In this document: one piece after another, positions 50,240-58,936 of the stretch
How the letters are laid out: each line of letters begins with the position of its first letter
Position numbering within the stretch: the first letter of the stretch is position 1
Source of the DNA: an uncultured Lentisphaeria bacterium
GTDB lineage: Bacteria > Verrucomicrobiota > Lentisphaeria > Victivallales > UBA1829
NCBI GenBank assembly: GCA_905197955.1
Contig: CAJKAR010000017.1
Span: forward strand, 1 to 64,000
Direction of reading: 5' to 3'
DNA length: 64,000 nucleotides
Notes under the pieces: model-generated
Database searches by the model: none
The model's input: only the letters and a program-made list of their open reading frames with translations
Told to the model about the DNA's origin: nothing
Program-made: the position numbers and the translations under genes

Positions 50240-51382
50240 ATGATCCGGGATCTTTCTGTTCAGTGCGAAGGGGAGGAGACCGATCTTGCTCCCTTTGCCG
50301 TGAAGAATAATGAATCCGCCGGTCGTCGCTGGCCGGAGGTGAGTCATCCGTTCCGAACCGATTTCCAGCGGGATCGCGATCGTGTTCTGCACAGTCGTGC
50401 CTTCCGGCGGCTTGAATACAAAACTCAGGTGTTCCTGAGCGGGTCCGGCGATCATCTGCGGACTAGACTGACGCATACGATTGAAGTCGCCGCGATTGCC
50501 AGGACCATCGCCCGTTCGCTCCGTTTGAACGAGGATCTGGCAGAGACAATCTCCCTTGCGCATGACATCGGTCATACTCCGTTCGGACATGCGGGGGAAC
50601 GCGCGCTGCAGAAGATCATGGCGGAAAACGGTGGATTCGACCACAATCTTCAGGCGCTTCGGATTATCGATTATCTTGAAATCAAATATCCGGATTACGA
50701 TGGCCTGAATCTTTCCTGGGAGGTTCGTGCTGGACTGATCAAGCATCGGGACGAGACCCCGGAACTGGATGGAAAACGTCTTCCGCCCCATCCTTCGCTG
50801 GAGGCGCAGGTGGCGGACCTCGCGGATGATCTGACCTATTACGGGCACGATGCCGATGACGGACTCGATTCCGGACTCATTACGGTGGATATGCTGGAAG
50901 AACTGAAAATCTGGCGTCTTGCCTCGGAGAAGGCGCGCGCAGCCGGTCTGCTGGAGAAGGATGAGCGCTATGCCGCATATACGATTCGCTGTCTGATCGA
51001 CATGATGGTGGGAAATGCCATCCGCTATTCCAATTCTCTGCTGATGGAGGCCGCTCCGGAGTCTTCCGCCGCGGCTCGGAATCACGGATCCAAGCTGATT
51101 GCGTTCAGTCCCGATTTTGAACCTCTGACTCTCGAACTGCGTGATTTTCTGTATCATAATCTGTATTTTCATCCGGAGATCAACAAGTTGAATGAAGGAT
51201 CGCTGGAGAAGATGACGCTCTTGTTCAACACCTATCGGGAGCACCCGGAGCTGCTCGGGAAAAAAGCGCAGGCGCGGATCGCGGTGGATGGCCTTCCCCG
51301 GGCGATCGCGGATTATATCGCCGGTATGACGGATGTGTTCGCGTTTAAAGAGTATGACCGCTTTGCAGCGGAGCGGAAATAG
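50240..51382 (+). CDS. dgt: dGTPase-like HD-domain triphosphohydrolase
   Basis: 380-aa HD protein. It hydrolyses dNTPs, typically dGTP, to the nucleoside and triphosphate. The DGTPase signatures are SRAFRRLEYKTQVF, GDHLRTRLTHTIEVA and SLAHDIGHTPFGHAGE, which supply the H...HD...D metal site. DLADDLTYYGHDADDG near residue 190 carries the last Asp. The start is an ATG (50240) or a GTG at 50231 that overlaps the previous stop; the ATG has a GGTGAG-like site 5 bases upstream. It is 5 bp after the synthase, so probably co-transcribed. The size fits the smaller dGTPase type 2 class. Confidence 0.9.
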   Translation: MIRDLSVQCEGEETDLAPFAVKNNESAGRRWPEVSHPFRTDFQRDRDRVLHSRAFRRLEYKTQVFLSGSGDHLRTRLTHTIEVAAIARTIARSLRLNEDLAETISLAHDIGHTPFGHAGERALQKIMAENGGFDHNLQALRIIDYLEIKYPDYDGLNLSWEVRAGLIKHRDETPELDGKRLPPHPSLEAQVADLADDLTYYGHDADDGLDSGLITVDMLEELKIWRLASEKARAAGLLEKDERYAAYTIRCLIDMMVGNAIRYSNSLLMEAAPESSAAARNHGSKLIAFSPDFEPLTLELRDFLYHNLYFHPEINKLNEGSLEKMTLLFNTYREHPELLGKKAQARIAVDGLPRAIADYIAGMTDVFAFKEYDRFAAERK

Positions 51383-51533
51383 GGGTGTCTGCTGGACAGG
51401 GAATGTGGCCGTTGCCTGTTGAAAACGGAACAAAATCGCGGATTCGGGGTCTGTTAATTTAGTCGTTCTGCTTGAAAAATGGACGGAAGCGTCTAATGTA
51501 TAACAGATAACCGGATTCTTTGGAGAGAGGCTC

Positions 51534-52946
51534 ATGGCTCGAAGAGAAAAAAAGATTTTACGGATGGATGCCCCCATGAAAAAACGGGAGGTGCTCTCCA
51601 TTCGTGAATGTTTCGACACGGTTCCGTGTGAAGACGGCGGTTCCAGAGTCGTGGACAAAAAGAGTTCCTCGCAGGAAGAGGAACAGGATGCTCTCCGCAG
51701 TTATTTCCGGGAGATGGGGGAGATGCAGCAGCTTTCCTCGGAAGAGGAACTTGCTCTCTGGACGCAGATCGATGAAAATGTCTGCCGTCTGCGCGATTCC
51801 GTCTATGTCTTTGCGTTTGTGTACGGGGAGCACATCAAACTCCTGAATGATCCCGAAGCGGATATCGCAGATGTCTTCCCGATGGCTTCCACCGATGGAA
51901 ATTCCATGGCGATCAATCCCGCCAAACGAAAAGAGTGGGCGTTCGCGATTGCCGCCGCATACGAAAAATTGAAAGCGGCTTATGAATCCCATGCCTCTTT
52001 TGAACAGATTGACAAGCTTCGGAAAGAGGGCTACTCCATTCTCTGCAAACATCCTGCCGTTCTGGAAAAACTGCTGGAATGGAACGATGTGGCAAAACGC
52101 TATCTCGATAATTACAACGCCGGCAGAATTTCCGGACCGGAACTGGAACGCATCATGCTGATGAATATTGATGAATTCATCCGCCATACGCGCAGAAATG
52201 ATGAGCTCCGGATTGAACTGGACAAGTGGAAACTCAAAATGCTGGAGACCAATCTGCGTCTTGTCATCAATATTGCGAAACATTATCAGCACAAGGGGCT
52301 TCCGTTCGGCGATCTGATTCAGGAGGGAAATCTCGGGCTGATGAAGGCGCTGGAAAAGTTTGATTACAAACTGGGACATCGCTTCTGCACGTATGCCTCC
52401 TGGTGGGTCCGGCAGGCGGTGGCGCGGGCTCTTTCCGCGCAGTCCAGAGTGATTCGCCTGCCGATTCACATGCTTGCGACGATCCGGAAGATGAATATTG
52501 CGGAAAAGAACTTCATTCAACTGAACGGAACGGAGCCGACAATCGAAGAACTTGCTCAGATTCTCGAAATGCCGAAGGAGCGGGTCAGCGCCATCAAAAA
52601 GATGTCGCTTCAGTGCATCTCGCTTCAGGCGCCGACCTCCGAAGACTCCGAAGCGACAATCGAGAATTTCCTCAGCGACAAGGAATCGGATGACCCGATG
52701 AAAACTCTTGCCCGCAAAATGATGAAGGAACGTCTGGCGGAGGCAATCAATCTGCTTTCGGAACGGGAAAAACAGGTCATCACCATGCGCTACGGTCTTG
52801 ACGGCGGTCCCTGCAAGACCTTGACCGAAGTCAGTGCGATTTTCAATGTTACGCGCGAACGGATCCGTCAGCTGGAACTGAAGACCTTGGAGAAACTCCG
52901 CAAGCATTCCGACAGTGGAAAATATCTGGAGGATTATTTCCTGTAA
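51534..52946 (+). CDS. RpoD-like RNA polymerase sigma factor
   Basis: 470-aa sigma70-family factor, group 1 or 2. Region 1.2 (DALRSYFREMGEMQQL), region 2 (ETNLRLVINIAKHYQHKGLPFGDLIQEGNLGLMKALEKFD, then YASWWVRQAVARAL), region 3 (LNGTEPTIEELAQIL), and region 4 (TLTEVSAIFNVTRERIRQLE). Region 1.1 is absent. In 2.4 the -10-contacting Gln is kept, but the Thr three residues later in most primary sigmas is Ala. It may be the main sigma or a group 2 one. Good GGAGAG site. It overlaps the convergent LacI gene by 13 bp at the tails. Confidence 0.9.
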   Translation: MARREKKILRMDAPMKKREVLSIRECFDTVPCEDGGSRVVDKKSSSQEEEQDALRSYFREMGEMQQLSSEEELALWTQIDENVCRLRDSVYVFAFVYGEHIKLLNDPEADIADVFPMASTDGNSMAINPAKRKEWAFAIAAAYEKLKAAYESHASFEQIDKLRKEGYSILCKHPAVLEKLLEWNDVAKRYLDNYNAGRISGPELERIMLMNIDEFIRHTRRNDELRIELDKWKLKMLETNLRLVINIAKHYQHKGLPFGDLIQEGNLGLMKALEKFDYKLGHRFCTYASWWVRQAVARALSAQSRVIRLPIHMLATIRKMNIAEKNFIQLNGTEPTIEELAQILEMPKERVSAIKKMSLQCISLQAPTSEDSEATIENFLSDKESDDPMKTLARKMMKERLAEAINLLSEREKQVITMRYGLDGGPCKTLTEVSAIFNVTRERIRQLELKTLEKLRKHSDSGKYLEDYFL

Positions 52947-53941
52947 GCGCCCGTCGATTGACGGACGATCAGCTTTCCGCGGAAACTGACGGTTTTGCCT
53001 CGCGCATATTCCGGATCAACATGGCGTTTCATGATGATATCCGCTGCGGCTTCTCCCATCTCCTTCGCCGGAATTTCCAGTGTCGTCAGCGGCGGAACCA
53101 TGTATTCCGCAAAACGGTGATTGTTGAAACAGAGGACGGATACATCCTCCGGGATCCGGAGTTTCCAGAGAGCGTGAACAGCCTCAATCGCGATCGGCAG
53201 ATCGTAGGCGATCACGGCGCTGGCGTTTTGTTCCAGAAGAGAGCGGATATTGAATTCGGTCGGAGTTTTCCTGTCGTCATATCCGTTCAGCGGCTCCATG
53301 CCGTGCCGCGAGCAGAATTCGAGATAGGCTGCGCGGCGGTCCGTGATGCTGGAGTGCGGCCGGAGCTCCGGAGGCGAACTGATCCGGTTGCAGTTCAGAT
53401 ATCCGATTCGCGTATGTCCGAGGGAGAAAAGATATTCCATGGCCCTGGTCATGTTCCAGAGGTCGTCGGTCATGACGGCGGTCCCTTTTCCGCCGCAGAC
53501 TCCGTTCAGGACAACATAAGGAACATCGGATTTTTCCAGTTCCCCGACCTGTTCCGGGGAGCGCACGTCCGGAACGATGAATCCCGCGGCTTTCCATGGC
53601 GGGAGCCGGTAGGTGGCTTCCGCCTCCCGCGAATTGAACAGATAGTGAAACTGGAAGCGGTTCCGGCTCAGTTTTTCCTCCAGATAGTAGACCGCGTCGC
53701 CAACGACAGTCCCCTCCAGTTCCCGGATGGAAAACGGGAAAATAAAGGAGATCTGCCGATTGTTCTTTTTCCGCAGACTGCGGTAGAGCGGATCGGGTGA
53801 AAACTGCGTCTCCCTGATTTTTTCCAGAATTCGCGCGCGCAGTTCCGGCTTGACGGAAAAGTTCCGTTCGTAACCGTTGATGACCCGGCTGACCGTCGAA
53901 TAGGAAATGCCGAGTTCCGCCGCGATCTGTTTCAGTGTCAT
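52934..53941 (-). CDS. LacI-family regulator of the galactosidase unit
   Basis: 335 aa. HTH TLKQIAAELGISYSTVSRVI, then hinge, then a sugar-binding domain (ISFIFPFSIRELEGTVV, FIVPDVRSPEQV, HTRIGYLNC, VSVLCFNNHRFAEYMVPPLT). It overlaps the GH36 gene by four bases and is transcribed after it, so it probably regulates that gene in response to a galactoside. Its last codons overlap the end of the sigma-factor gene; neither shows a terminator there. Confidence 0.93.
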   Translation of the reverse strand: MTLKQIAAELGISYSTVSRVINGYERNFSVKPELRARILEKIRETQFSPDPLYRSLRKKNNRQISFIFPFSIRELEGTVVGDAVYYLEEKLSRNRFQFHYLFNSREAEATYRLPPWKAAGFIVPDVRSPEQVGELEKSDVPYVVLNGVCGGKGTAVMTDDLWNMTRAMEYLFSLGHTRIGYLNCNRISSPPELRPHSSITDRRAAYLEFCSRHGMEPLNGYDDRKTPTEFNIRSLLEQNASAVIAYDLPIAIEAVHALWKLRIPEDVSVLCFNNHRFAEYMVPPLTTLEIPAKEMGEAAADIIMKRHVDPEYARGKTVSFRGKLIVRQSTGAYRK

Positions 53942-55923
53942 GGCGTGTTCTGTTCCTTTTCCGCCGTTCCGAAAACGAGCTCCAGCTCTGCCGGCTCGGT
54001 GGACTCGAAATCGACGATGAGCAGGGCATCACTCAAGGTGTATTGGATCGGTTTCCCGTTCCGCAGCACCTGTTCCGGAGCGTGTTCGCAGTAGAACCCG
54101 ATCTTCCCGCCGGTTTTGACTTTGCAGGAGAGTTTGTTCCGGGAATGGAGAACCTGGTCAAAGATGGCGGGCGGAAGATATTTGTCGAGAGCTCCAATCG
54201 CCGCGACTCCATTTTCCTGGGGCGCAAAGGTGATGATGTCGCACTCTTCCGAGTTTAGTTCGACGGAGGCGCTGTCCTGGCGGGCCATGCGCTTCACGGT
54301 CCGTTCCCGGTGACTGTATGCGGCAAAGAGATCTCCTTTGAGATCGTGAATATCGCCGGGCGTATAGAATGCGTGGAAGCGGTCCGGCTCCGTGTCGCAG
54401 CAGTTGAAGACTCCGAGAAGACCGCATTCTCCGCTTCGATTGGTCAGCTTGAGGGGCAGGTGGTCATGCTGGACATCTACAAGAAGGCAGTCTTCCGAGG
54501 GGAGGGCGGGACGGTCGGGACGCAGAAGATCCCCATTCTGATCGCAGAACCGGCGGATCACCTCGAAATTCTGCTTTCCCGGCACGTCGCAGACATAAAC
54601 CGGTCCTCCGCTCAGCGCCCGGCTTGCCGCATGGAATTCGGCTCCCAGATTGTAACTCTGGAACATGTCGTAATCCGGCCAGCAGAAGGTGGCGGCCAGA
54701 TAGGCATTTTTGGCATTGCCGTGAAGATGATGGTGCTGGGAGGAAAGTCCGCGTTTCGGGAAATAGTCGTCGGAATTGCGCCAGATGTTCGAGTGCTTCA
54801 TGTGGAAGAAGATATCCGAACCGTTCGACATGCAGTGTATCAGGGCGTTTCCGAAACGGGCGGTCGAGGAGTTCTGAAGCGCAGTCAGATAGGTCCCGAC
54901 CGTGGTGCAGCGTCCGAGTTTGCCCAGACAGAAATGTGCTCCCAGTGCTCCCTGATTGTCTACCTTGAGAAGATCAACTCCCTGGGCTTTCAGTTTTTCG
55001 TGATATGCGTCATAGAACTTCTGAATGTCATCGGGATGAATCATCCAGTAATGGTCGTATTTCGGACTTCCGTCCGGATTTGTCCCGGCAAGACGCTCGT
55101 TTTCCAGAACCTTGAATGGCAGAAGCGGACTCGGAACAATTCCCCACCAGTACCCCGCCAGAGTATGCCAGACACCGAAATAACGGATTCCGTACTTCTC
55201 CTTCGCCAGTTTGACGGTGCCGCCGATGCCGTTCGGAAACTTTTCCGGAACAGCATCAAAGGAAACAAGCCGGCATTCCCGGTTCTGCGAAGTGATCTGC
55301 CAGCCGTCGTCGAGGATCATGAATCCGGGAGTGATGCCGCCTTTCCGGAACGACTCCAGTCCCTCTTCGATCTTGGCTTCCGAAACCGTGTGGTAGAATG
55401 CGTCCCAGGTGCACCAGCCGAAGCAGCGGAGAAAATCCGGCATCTTTTTCTCTTCCCGGAGCGCGAAGGTGCCGAAGCGTTCCCGCACAGTTTTCACCAC
55501 CCGCAAAACCAGTTCGAACGGATCGCTGCCTTCCGCCGCGGCAAGAAGAGTTCCTTCCATCTGCGGATTCTCCTTCAGAGTGCCTTCAAAGAACAGTTCG
55601 GCTTTTCCGGTCTGCGGGTTGCCCTGAAGGGTCGCGCGGAGTTCCCGGTCCACGAGGGGCATCAGAAGGAGGTAGCTGTGATCGGACTGTCTGCCCAGAA
55701 GAAGCTGAGTCTGAGCGGGAATCTCTCCCGCACAATCTCCATAGCCGGGAATCATCCACCAGATGCTCTTCAGGTAAAGCGCCAGAAAACGGTTCAGTTC
55801 CGGAATCGAAAATGCAGAGGCAATCCCTTCCGGTTCTCCGTTCAGAGAAAAGGAATGGAACGTTACGTTTGAAATCTCTTCCGTGTTGAACGGAATTTTG
55901 CCCGGTTCGAAAATGAGTTCCAT
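53938..55923 (-). CDS. GH36 alpha-galactosidase / raffinose synthase-like enzyme
   Basis: 661 aa, similar in pattern to the Sip1/raffinose-synthase branch of GH36. FGWCTWDAFYHTVSE opens the barrel, ILDDGWQITS follows, VDLLKVDNQGALG gives the nucleophile Asp, and NIWRNSDDYFP the acid/base Asp. No signal peptide, so cytoplasmic. It probably hydrolyses alpha-galactosides that enter as oligosaccharides. A LacI gene overlaps its end. AAAGGA lies about 11 bases before the start. No transporter gene is adjacent apart from the orphan ATPase upstream, which has its own terminator. Confidence 0.88.
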   Translation of the reverse strand: MELIFEPGKIPFNTEEISNVTFHSFSLNGEPEGIASAFSIPELNRFLALYLKSIWWMIPGYGDCAGEIPAQTQLLLGRQSDHSYLLLMPLVDRELRATLQGNPQTGKAELFFEGTLKENPQMEGTLLAAAEGSDPFELVLRVVKTVRERFGTFALREEKKMPDFLRCFGWCTWDAFYHTVSEAKIEEGLESFRKGGITPGFMILDDGWQITSQNRECRLVSFDAVPEKFPNGIGGTVKLAKEKYGIRYFGVWHTLAGYWWGIVPSPLLPFKVLENERLAGTNPDGSPKYDHYWMIHPDDIQKFYDAYHEKLKAQGVDLLKVDNQGALGAHFCLGKLGRCTTVGTYLTALQNSSTARFGNALIHCMSNGSDIFFHMKHSNIWRNSDDYFPKRGLSSQHHHLHGNAKNAYLAATFCWPDYDMFQSYNLGAEFHAASRALSGGPVYVCDVPGKQNFEVIRRFCDQNGDLLRPDRPALPSEDCLLVDVQHDHLPLKLTNRSGECGLLGVFNCCDTEPDRFHAFYTPGDIHDLKGDLFAAYSHRERTVKRMARQDSASVELNSEECDIITFAPQENGVAAIGALDKYLPPAIFDQVLHSRNKLSCKVKTGGKIGFYCEHAPEQVLRNGKPIQYTLSDALLIVDFESTEPAELELVFGTAEKEQNTP

Positions 55924-55962
55924 GACTGGACTTGTCCTTTAGTAGTTACGTTTGTGTGAGAA

Positions 55963-56000
55963 CAAAAAAGGACCTGTTGTACAGAAAATGTGCAACAGGC
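55963..56000 (-). terminator. Rho-independent terminator of the ABC ATPase gene
   Basis: On the minus strand, CCTGTTG / CAACAGG with an inner GCAC/GTAC stem, then TCCTTTTTTG. It separates the ATPase from the GH36 gene. Confidence 0.85.
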
Positions 56001-56024
56001 CCGTGAAAAACGATTGCTCTTCCG

Positions 56025-57128
56025 TCAGACGATGAGAAGTTCCGTCGTCGGATCGAAGATGTGAGCCTTGGAGAGAGAAATGGCAAGTTCCACTTCCATG
56101 CCGATGGAGGCTTTGCGGTGCGCGTCGATTCGCGCAATGCAGTTGTTCTTTTCTCCCACATCGAGATAAAGATACGTTTCGGCGCCCATCGGTTCCATGA
56201 CTTCGATTTTTGCTCTGATTTTCTGAGCATTGGCTTCGAGTTCCGCACGGTCGGAACCGATCTCTTCCGGACGGATGCCGAAGACGACCTCCTTGCCCGT
56301 GTACGGTTCCGCTTTCGCAGTCCATTCCGCCGGAAGACGGATGGAGATGGTCATCGTCTTGAAGTAAAGATCAGAGCCCACTTTTTCAAGGCGTCCGTTG
56401 AAGAAGTTCATCGGAGGCGTTCCAATGAATCCGGCAACAAAGATGTTTGCGGGATTGTCGTAGATGTTCAGCGGCGCATCGACCTGCTGGACGATACCGT
56501 CTTTCATAACGCAGATACGGTCGCCCATGGTCATGGCTTCGATCTGGTCGTGGGTGACGTAGATCATGGTTGTTTCAAGACGCGTATGGAGTTTGCTGAT
56601 TTCGGTACGCATCTGCACGCGCATTTTCGCGTCGAGGTTGGAAAGAGGTTCGTCGAAGAGGAACACTTCCGGTTTGCGGACGATGGCACGGCCGACGGCC
56701 ACACGCTGACGCTGTCCGCCGGAAAGAGCCTTCGGACGTCTCTGCAGATAGTCGTGAATTCCAAGAATATCCGCCGCTTCATTCACTCGCTTGTCGATAT
56801 CGGCTTTCGGGAGTTTCCGCAGCTTGAGCCCGAATGCGAGGTTGTCGTAAACTGTCATATGGGGATAGAGCGCGTAGTTCTGGAACACCATCGCGATGTC
56901 GCGGTCCTTCGGCGGAACGTTGTTCACCACGCGGTTGCCGATGTTGATGGTGCCGGAGCTGATTTCCTCAAGGCCTGCGATCATTCTCAACGTGGTTGAT
57001 TTTCCGCAGCCGGAGGGCCCGACCAGAACCATGAATTCTCTGTCTTTGATGTCAAGGTCAACATGTTTGACCGCGAGGACACCGCCCTCGTAGACCTTGC
57101 ACACATCTCTCAAAATTACCTCTGCCAC
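56025..57128 (-). CDS. Sugar ABC transporter ATP-binding protein (MsmK/UgpC type)
   Basis: 367-aa ATPase of carbohydrate uptake transporters. Walker A GPSGCGKSTTL, signature LSGGQRQRVAVGRA, Walker B VFLFDEPLSNLD, His-switch YVTHDQIEAMT, and a C-terminal TOBE domain (VVFGIRPEEIGS). A GTG start at 57128 is supported by AAAAGGAG 7 bases upstream; the longer frame has no homology. No permease or binding protein is near, so it is an orphan ATPase that likely serves several importers, as known for MsmK/MsmX. It is monocistronic. Confidence 0.93.
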   Translation of the reverse strand: MAEVILRDVCKVYEGGVLAVKHVDLDIKDREFMVLVGPSGCGKSTTLRMIAGLEEISSGTINIGNRVVNNVPPKDRDIAMVFQNYALYPHMTVYDNLAFGLKLRKLPKADIDKRVNEAADILGIHDYLQRRPKALSGGQRQRVAVGRAIVRKPEVFLFDEPLSNLDAKMRVQMRTEISKLHTRLETTMIYVTHDQIEAMTMGDRICVMKDGIVQQVDAPLNIYDNPANIFVAGFIGTPPMNFFNGRLEKVGSDLYFKTMTISIRLPAEWTAKAEPYTGKEVVFGIRPEEIGSDRAELEANAQKIRAKIEVMEPMGAETYLYLDVGEKNNCIARIDAHRKASIGMEVELAISLSKAHIFDPTTELLIV

Positions 57129-57340
57129 TTCGAGTCTCCTTTTCTGAACCGATCTTTGATGCTGAATGAAAAAATAGTTCGAACAAACTGTCGCGGGATT
57201 CTGAATCATGTCGTTCCGGAAAAGTGCTTTGGAAGTCAAATTCTATATCCAACGATTCATCTATTTCTGAAATATATTTCCATATTTTCAGAATTTCCAT
57301 TCCGTTTCACGTTTTTTTGCAAAAAAAATTGGAAAAAGAA

Positions 57341-57364
57341 GAAAAAGGCGGATCGACTCCGCCT
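57341..57364 (-). terminator. Terminator after the unknown secreted protein gene
   Basis: On the minus strand, GGCGGA / TCCGCC with a 5-base loop, followed by TTTTTC. Confidence 0.8.
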
Positions 57365-57382
57365 CTCCGAGGGATCCTCTAG

Positions 57383-58750
57383 TTATTTTTCCGAAAGAGC
57401 CGATGGCTTCCGGGGAAAGTCCGAAGCGGAGATCTTGAAGGCAAAGTCGATTCCGCGGGTTGTGAGATGGAGATCGCCTTTGCGGACAATGGTGCCGCTT
57501 TTTAAACGGAGAAAATGAGAGACCGCCGACGTACCCGCTTCCACCTGTGCGGGAAGGGGGGTGGGATCGTTCAGAAGACGGAGAGCGGTCGGTTCTGTCA
57601 GCTTGCCCGCGACCAGCAGAAACTTGTTGTCTCTGACTTCCGCAAAGACGGCTTGTCTGTTTTCCTGGCAGTCAAGCATCCAGATCCCGGAAGGCAGCCG
57701 ATGTACGGTTTTATCTTTTCCCAGTGCGGAAAGGAGGTGAGGCATAGCACCGTTTTCCAGCTCCAGAGAGAGCTTCTGAAGACCGAGCACCCGGTTTTCG
57801 GAGAGCAGAGCCTTGCCGTTCGAACGCATGACGCATTCCTGGAGATACGCCGGAAGACCGGCATTGGCAAACTCTTTCAGAAGAGTCCGTTTCAGTTCGG
57901 AGGCGGGAGGAATCGCGATCAGCGTATAGGAATCGGCGGCTTTGAAGGTGGATGGCATGTCAAACGCCCCGGCGGGTTTGCTGCGGAGATAAGTGGCCAG
58001 CGGAGTCCCTTTGTCCGGAACGAGGGTGCCGGTGAGACTGATGGTGGAGGCATCAAGAAAATTCAGTTTGATCGACAATTTCTGAATCTGTTCCGCCAGG
58101 CTGTCCACGGTATCGGAAAGGATGTTGTCGCAGGCGGGGTTCCAGTCGGGGCTTGTCATGACGGCGTTCTTCACGGAACTGGTGATTCCGGGAATCCGGC
58201 TGACGGCTTTCAGATTCAGAATCAGCTTGAAATCCGCCATGCCTCGGTCGGATGCGGTAGGAAAAAACTTCTTCTCGATGGCATCCAGCTGCCCGATGAA
58301 AAGCGGATGGGTAGAATAAAGCAGGATTCTGTCTCCGGAAAGACGGCGAACCGTGAGCGGACCGCCGAATGTGGCAATGGAATCCTCGATTTGCGCCCCC
58401 TGCCGCAGATGGGCGGAGAGACAGAAAAACAGATCCGGCTGATAATGTCCCGCGGCATCCGTTGCCGTTTTGCCGGCTCCGGTCAGGAGAACGGCCCGCA
58501 GAGGCTTGTTGAGGTCGATTGCCGCAGTTTGCGGATTCATGGCAACTGCCGCAGAGAGAAAAATCAGCTGTCCGGCGGCTTCCGGTTTTACCTGTGACAC
58601 AAAATTCGAAAGCGAGTTCGTCAGGCCGGAGAAGGTTCTGATTTCGAGTTCCGCAAGCGGAATCGGCTGGAAGTTCTGGGCAAACAGCAATCCGGCTGTC
58701 AAAAGCGATGTCAGAAAGAGCGCGGCTTTATGAAACAGGCAACTGATCAT
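57383..58750 (-). CDS. Secreted protein of unknown function
   Basis: 455 aa. A signal peptide (about 8-25, ALFLTSLLTAGLLFA) precedes a chain without any domain I recognise. It has alternating hydrophobic strands and several GxxP loops, and no Cys-rich, catalytic or repeat motif stands out. GGAG lies 7 bases before the start. It is monocistronic with a terminator and is divergent from the second kinase (58937), 186 bp away, so co-regulation with that kinase is conceivable. The style (LRAVLLTGAGKTA, FKLILNLKAVSRIPG) is similar to planctomycete/lentisphaere secreted proteins of unknown role; this resemblance is only an impression. Confidence 0.75.
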   Translation of the reverse strand: MISCLFHKAALFLTSLLTAGLLFAQNFQPIPLAELEIRTFSGLTNSLSNFVSQVKPEAAGQLIFLSAAVAMNPQTAAIDLNKPLRAVLLTGAGKTATDAAGHYQPDLFFCLSAHLRQGAQIEDSIATFGGPLTVRRLSGDRILLYSTHPLFIGQLDAIEKKFFPTASDRGMADFKLILNLKAVSRIPGITSSVKNAVMTSPDWNPACDNILSDTVDSLAEQIQKLSIKLNFLDASTISLTGTLVPDKGTPLATYLRSKPAGAFDMPSTFKAADSYTLIAIPPASELKRTLLKEFANAGLPAYLQECVMRSNGKALLSENRVLGLQKLSLELENGAMPHLLSALGKDKTVHRLPSGIWMLDCQENRQAVFAEVRDNKFLLVAGKLTEPTALRLLNDPTPLPAQVEAGTSAVSHFLRLKSGTIVRKGDLHLTTRGIDFAFKISASDFPRKPSALSEK

Positions 58751-58870
58751 ATGAAATCTCCATTGGTTGAATAGGAAAAGATAGATGCGGAATGGGAAAA
58801 AATCAATCGGGGAACAGAAGATATTTTGAAGAAGAAGAGGTTTTTTTGACGGGAATAAATGAGGGGTGGA

Positions 58871-58898
58871 TTGACTTTTTGGAGGATCGATTTATATT
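58871..58898 (+). promoter_or_regulatory. Probable promoter of the second Ser/Thr kinase
   Basis: TTGACT, 16 bp, TATATT, with the start 38 bp downstream. Confidence 0.65.
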
Positions 58899-58936
58899 AG
58901 AGGACTGTCTGGAAGCATCAAATTCAGGATTTCGCC

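Noticed and set aside
57268..57292. A/T-rich imperfect palindrome upstream of the ABC ATPase
   Set aside because: The arms match only over six bases each (CTGAAA/TTTCAG) in a very A/T-rich stretch, so chance is likely.
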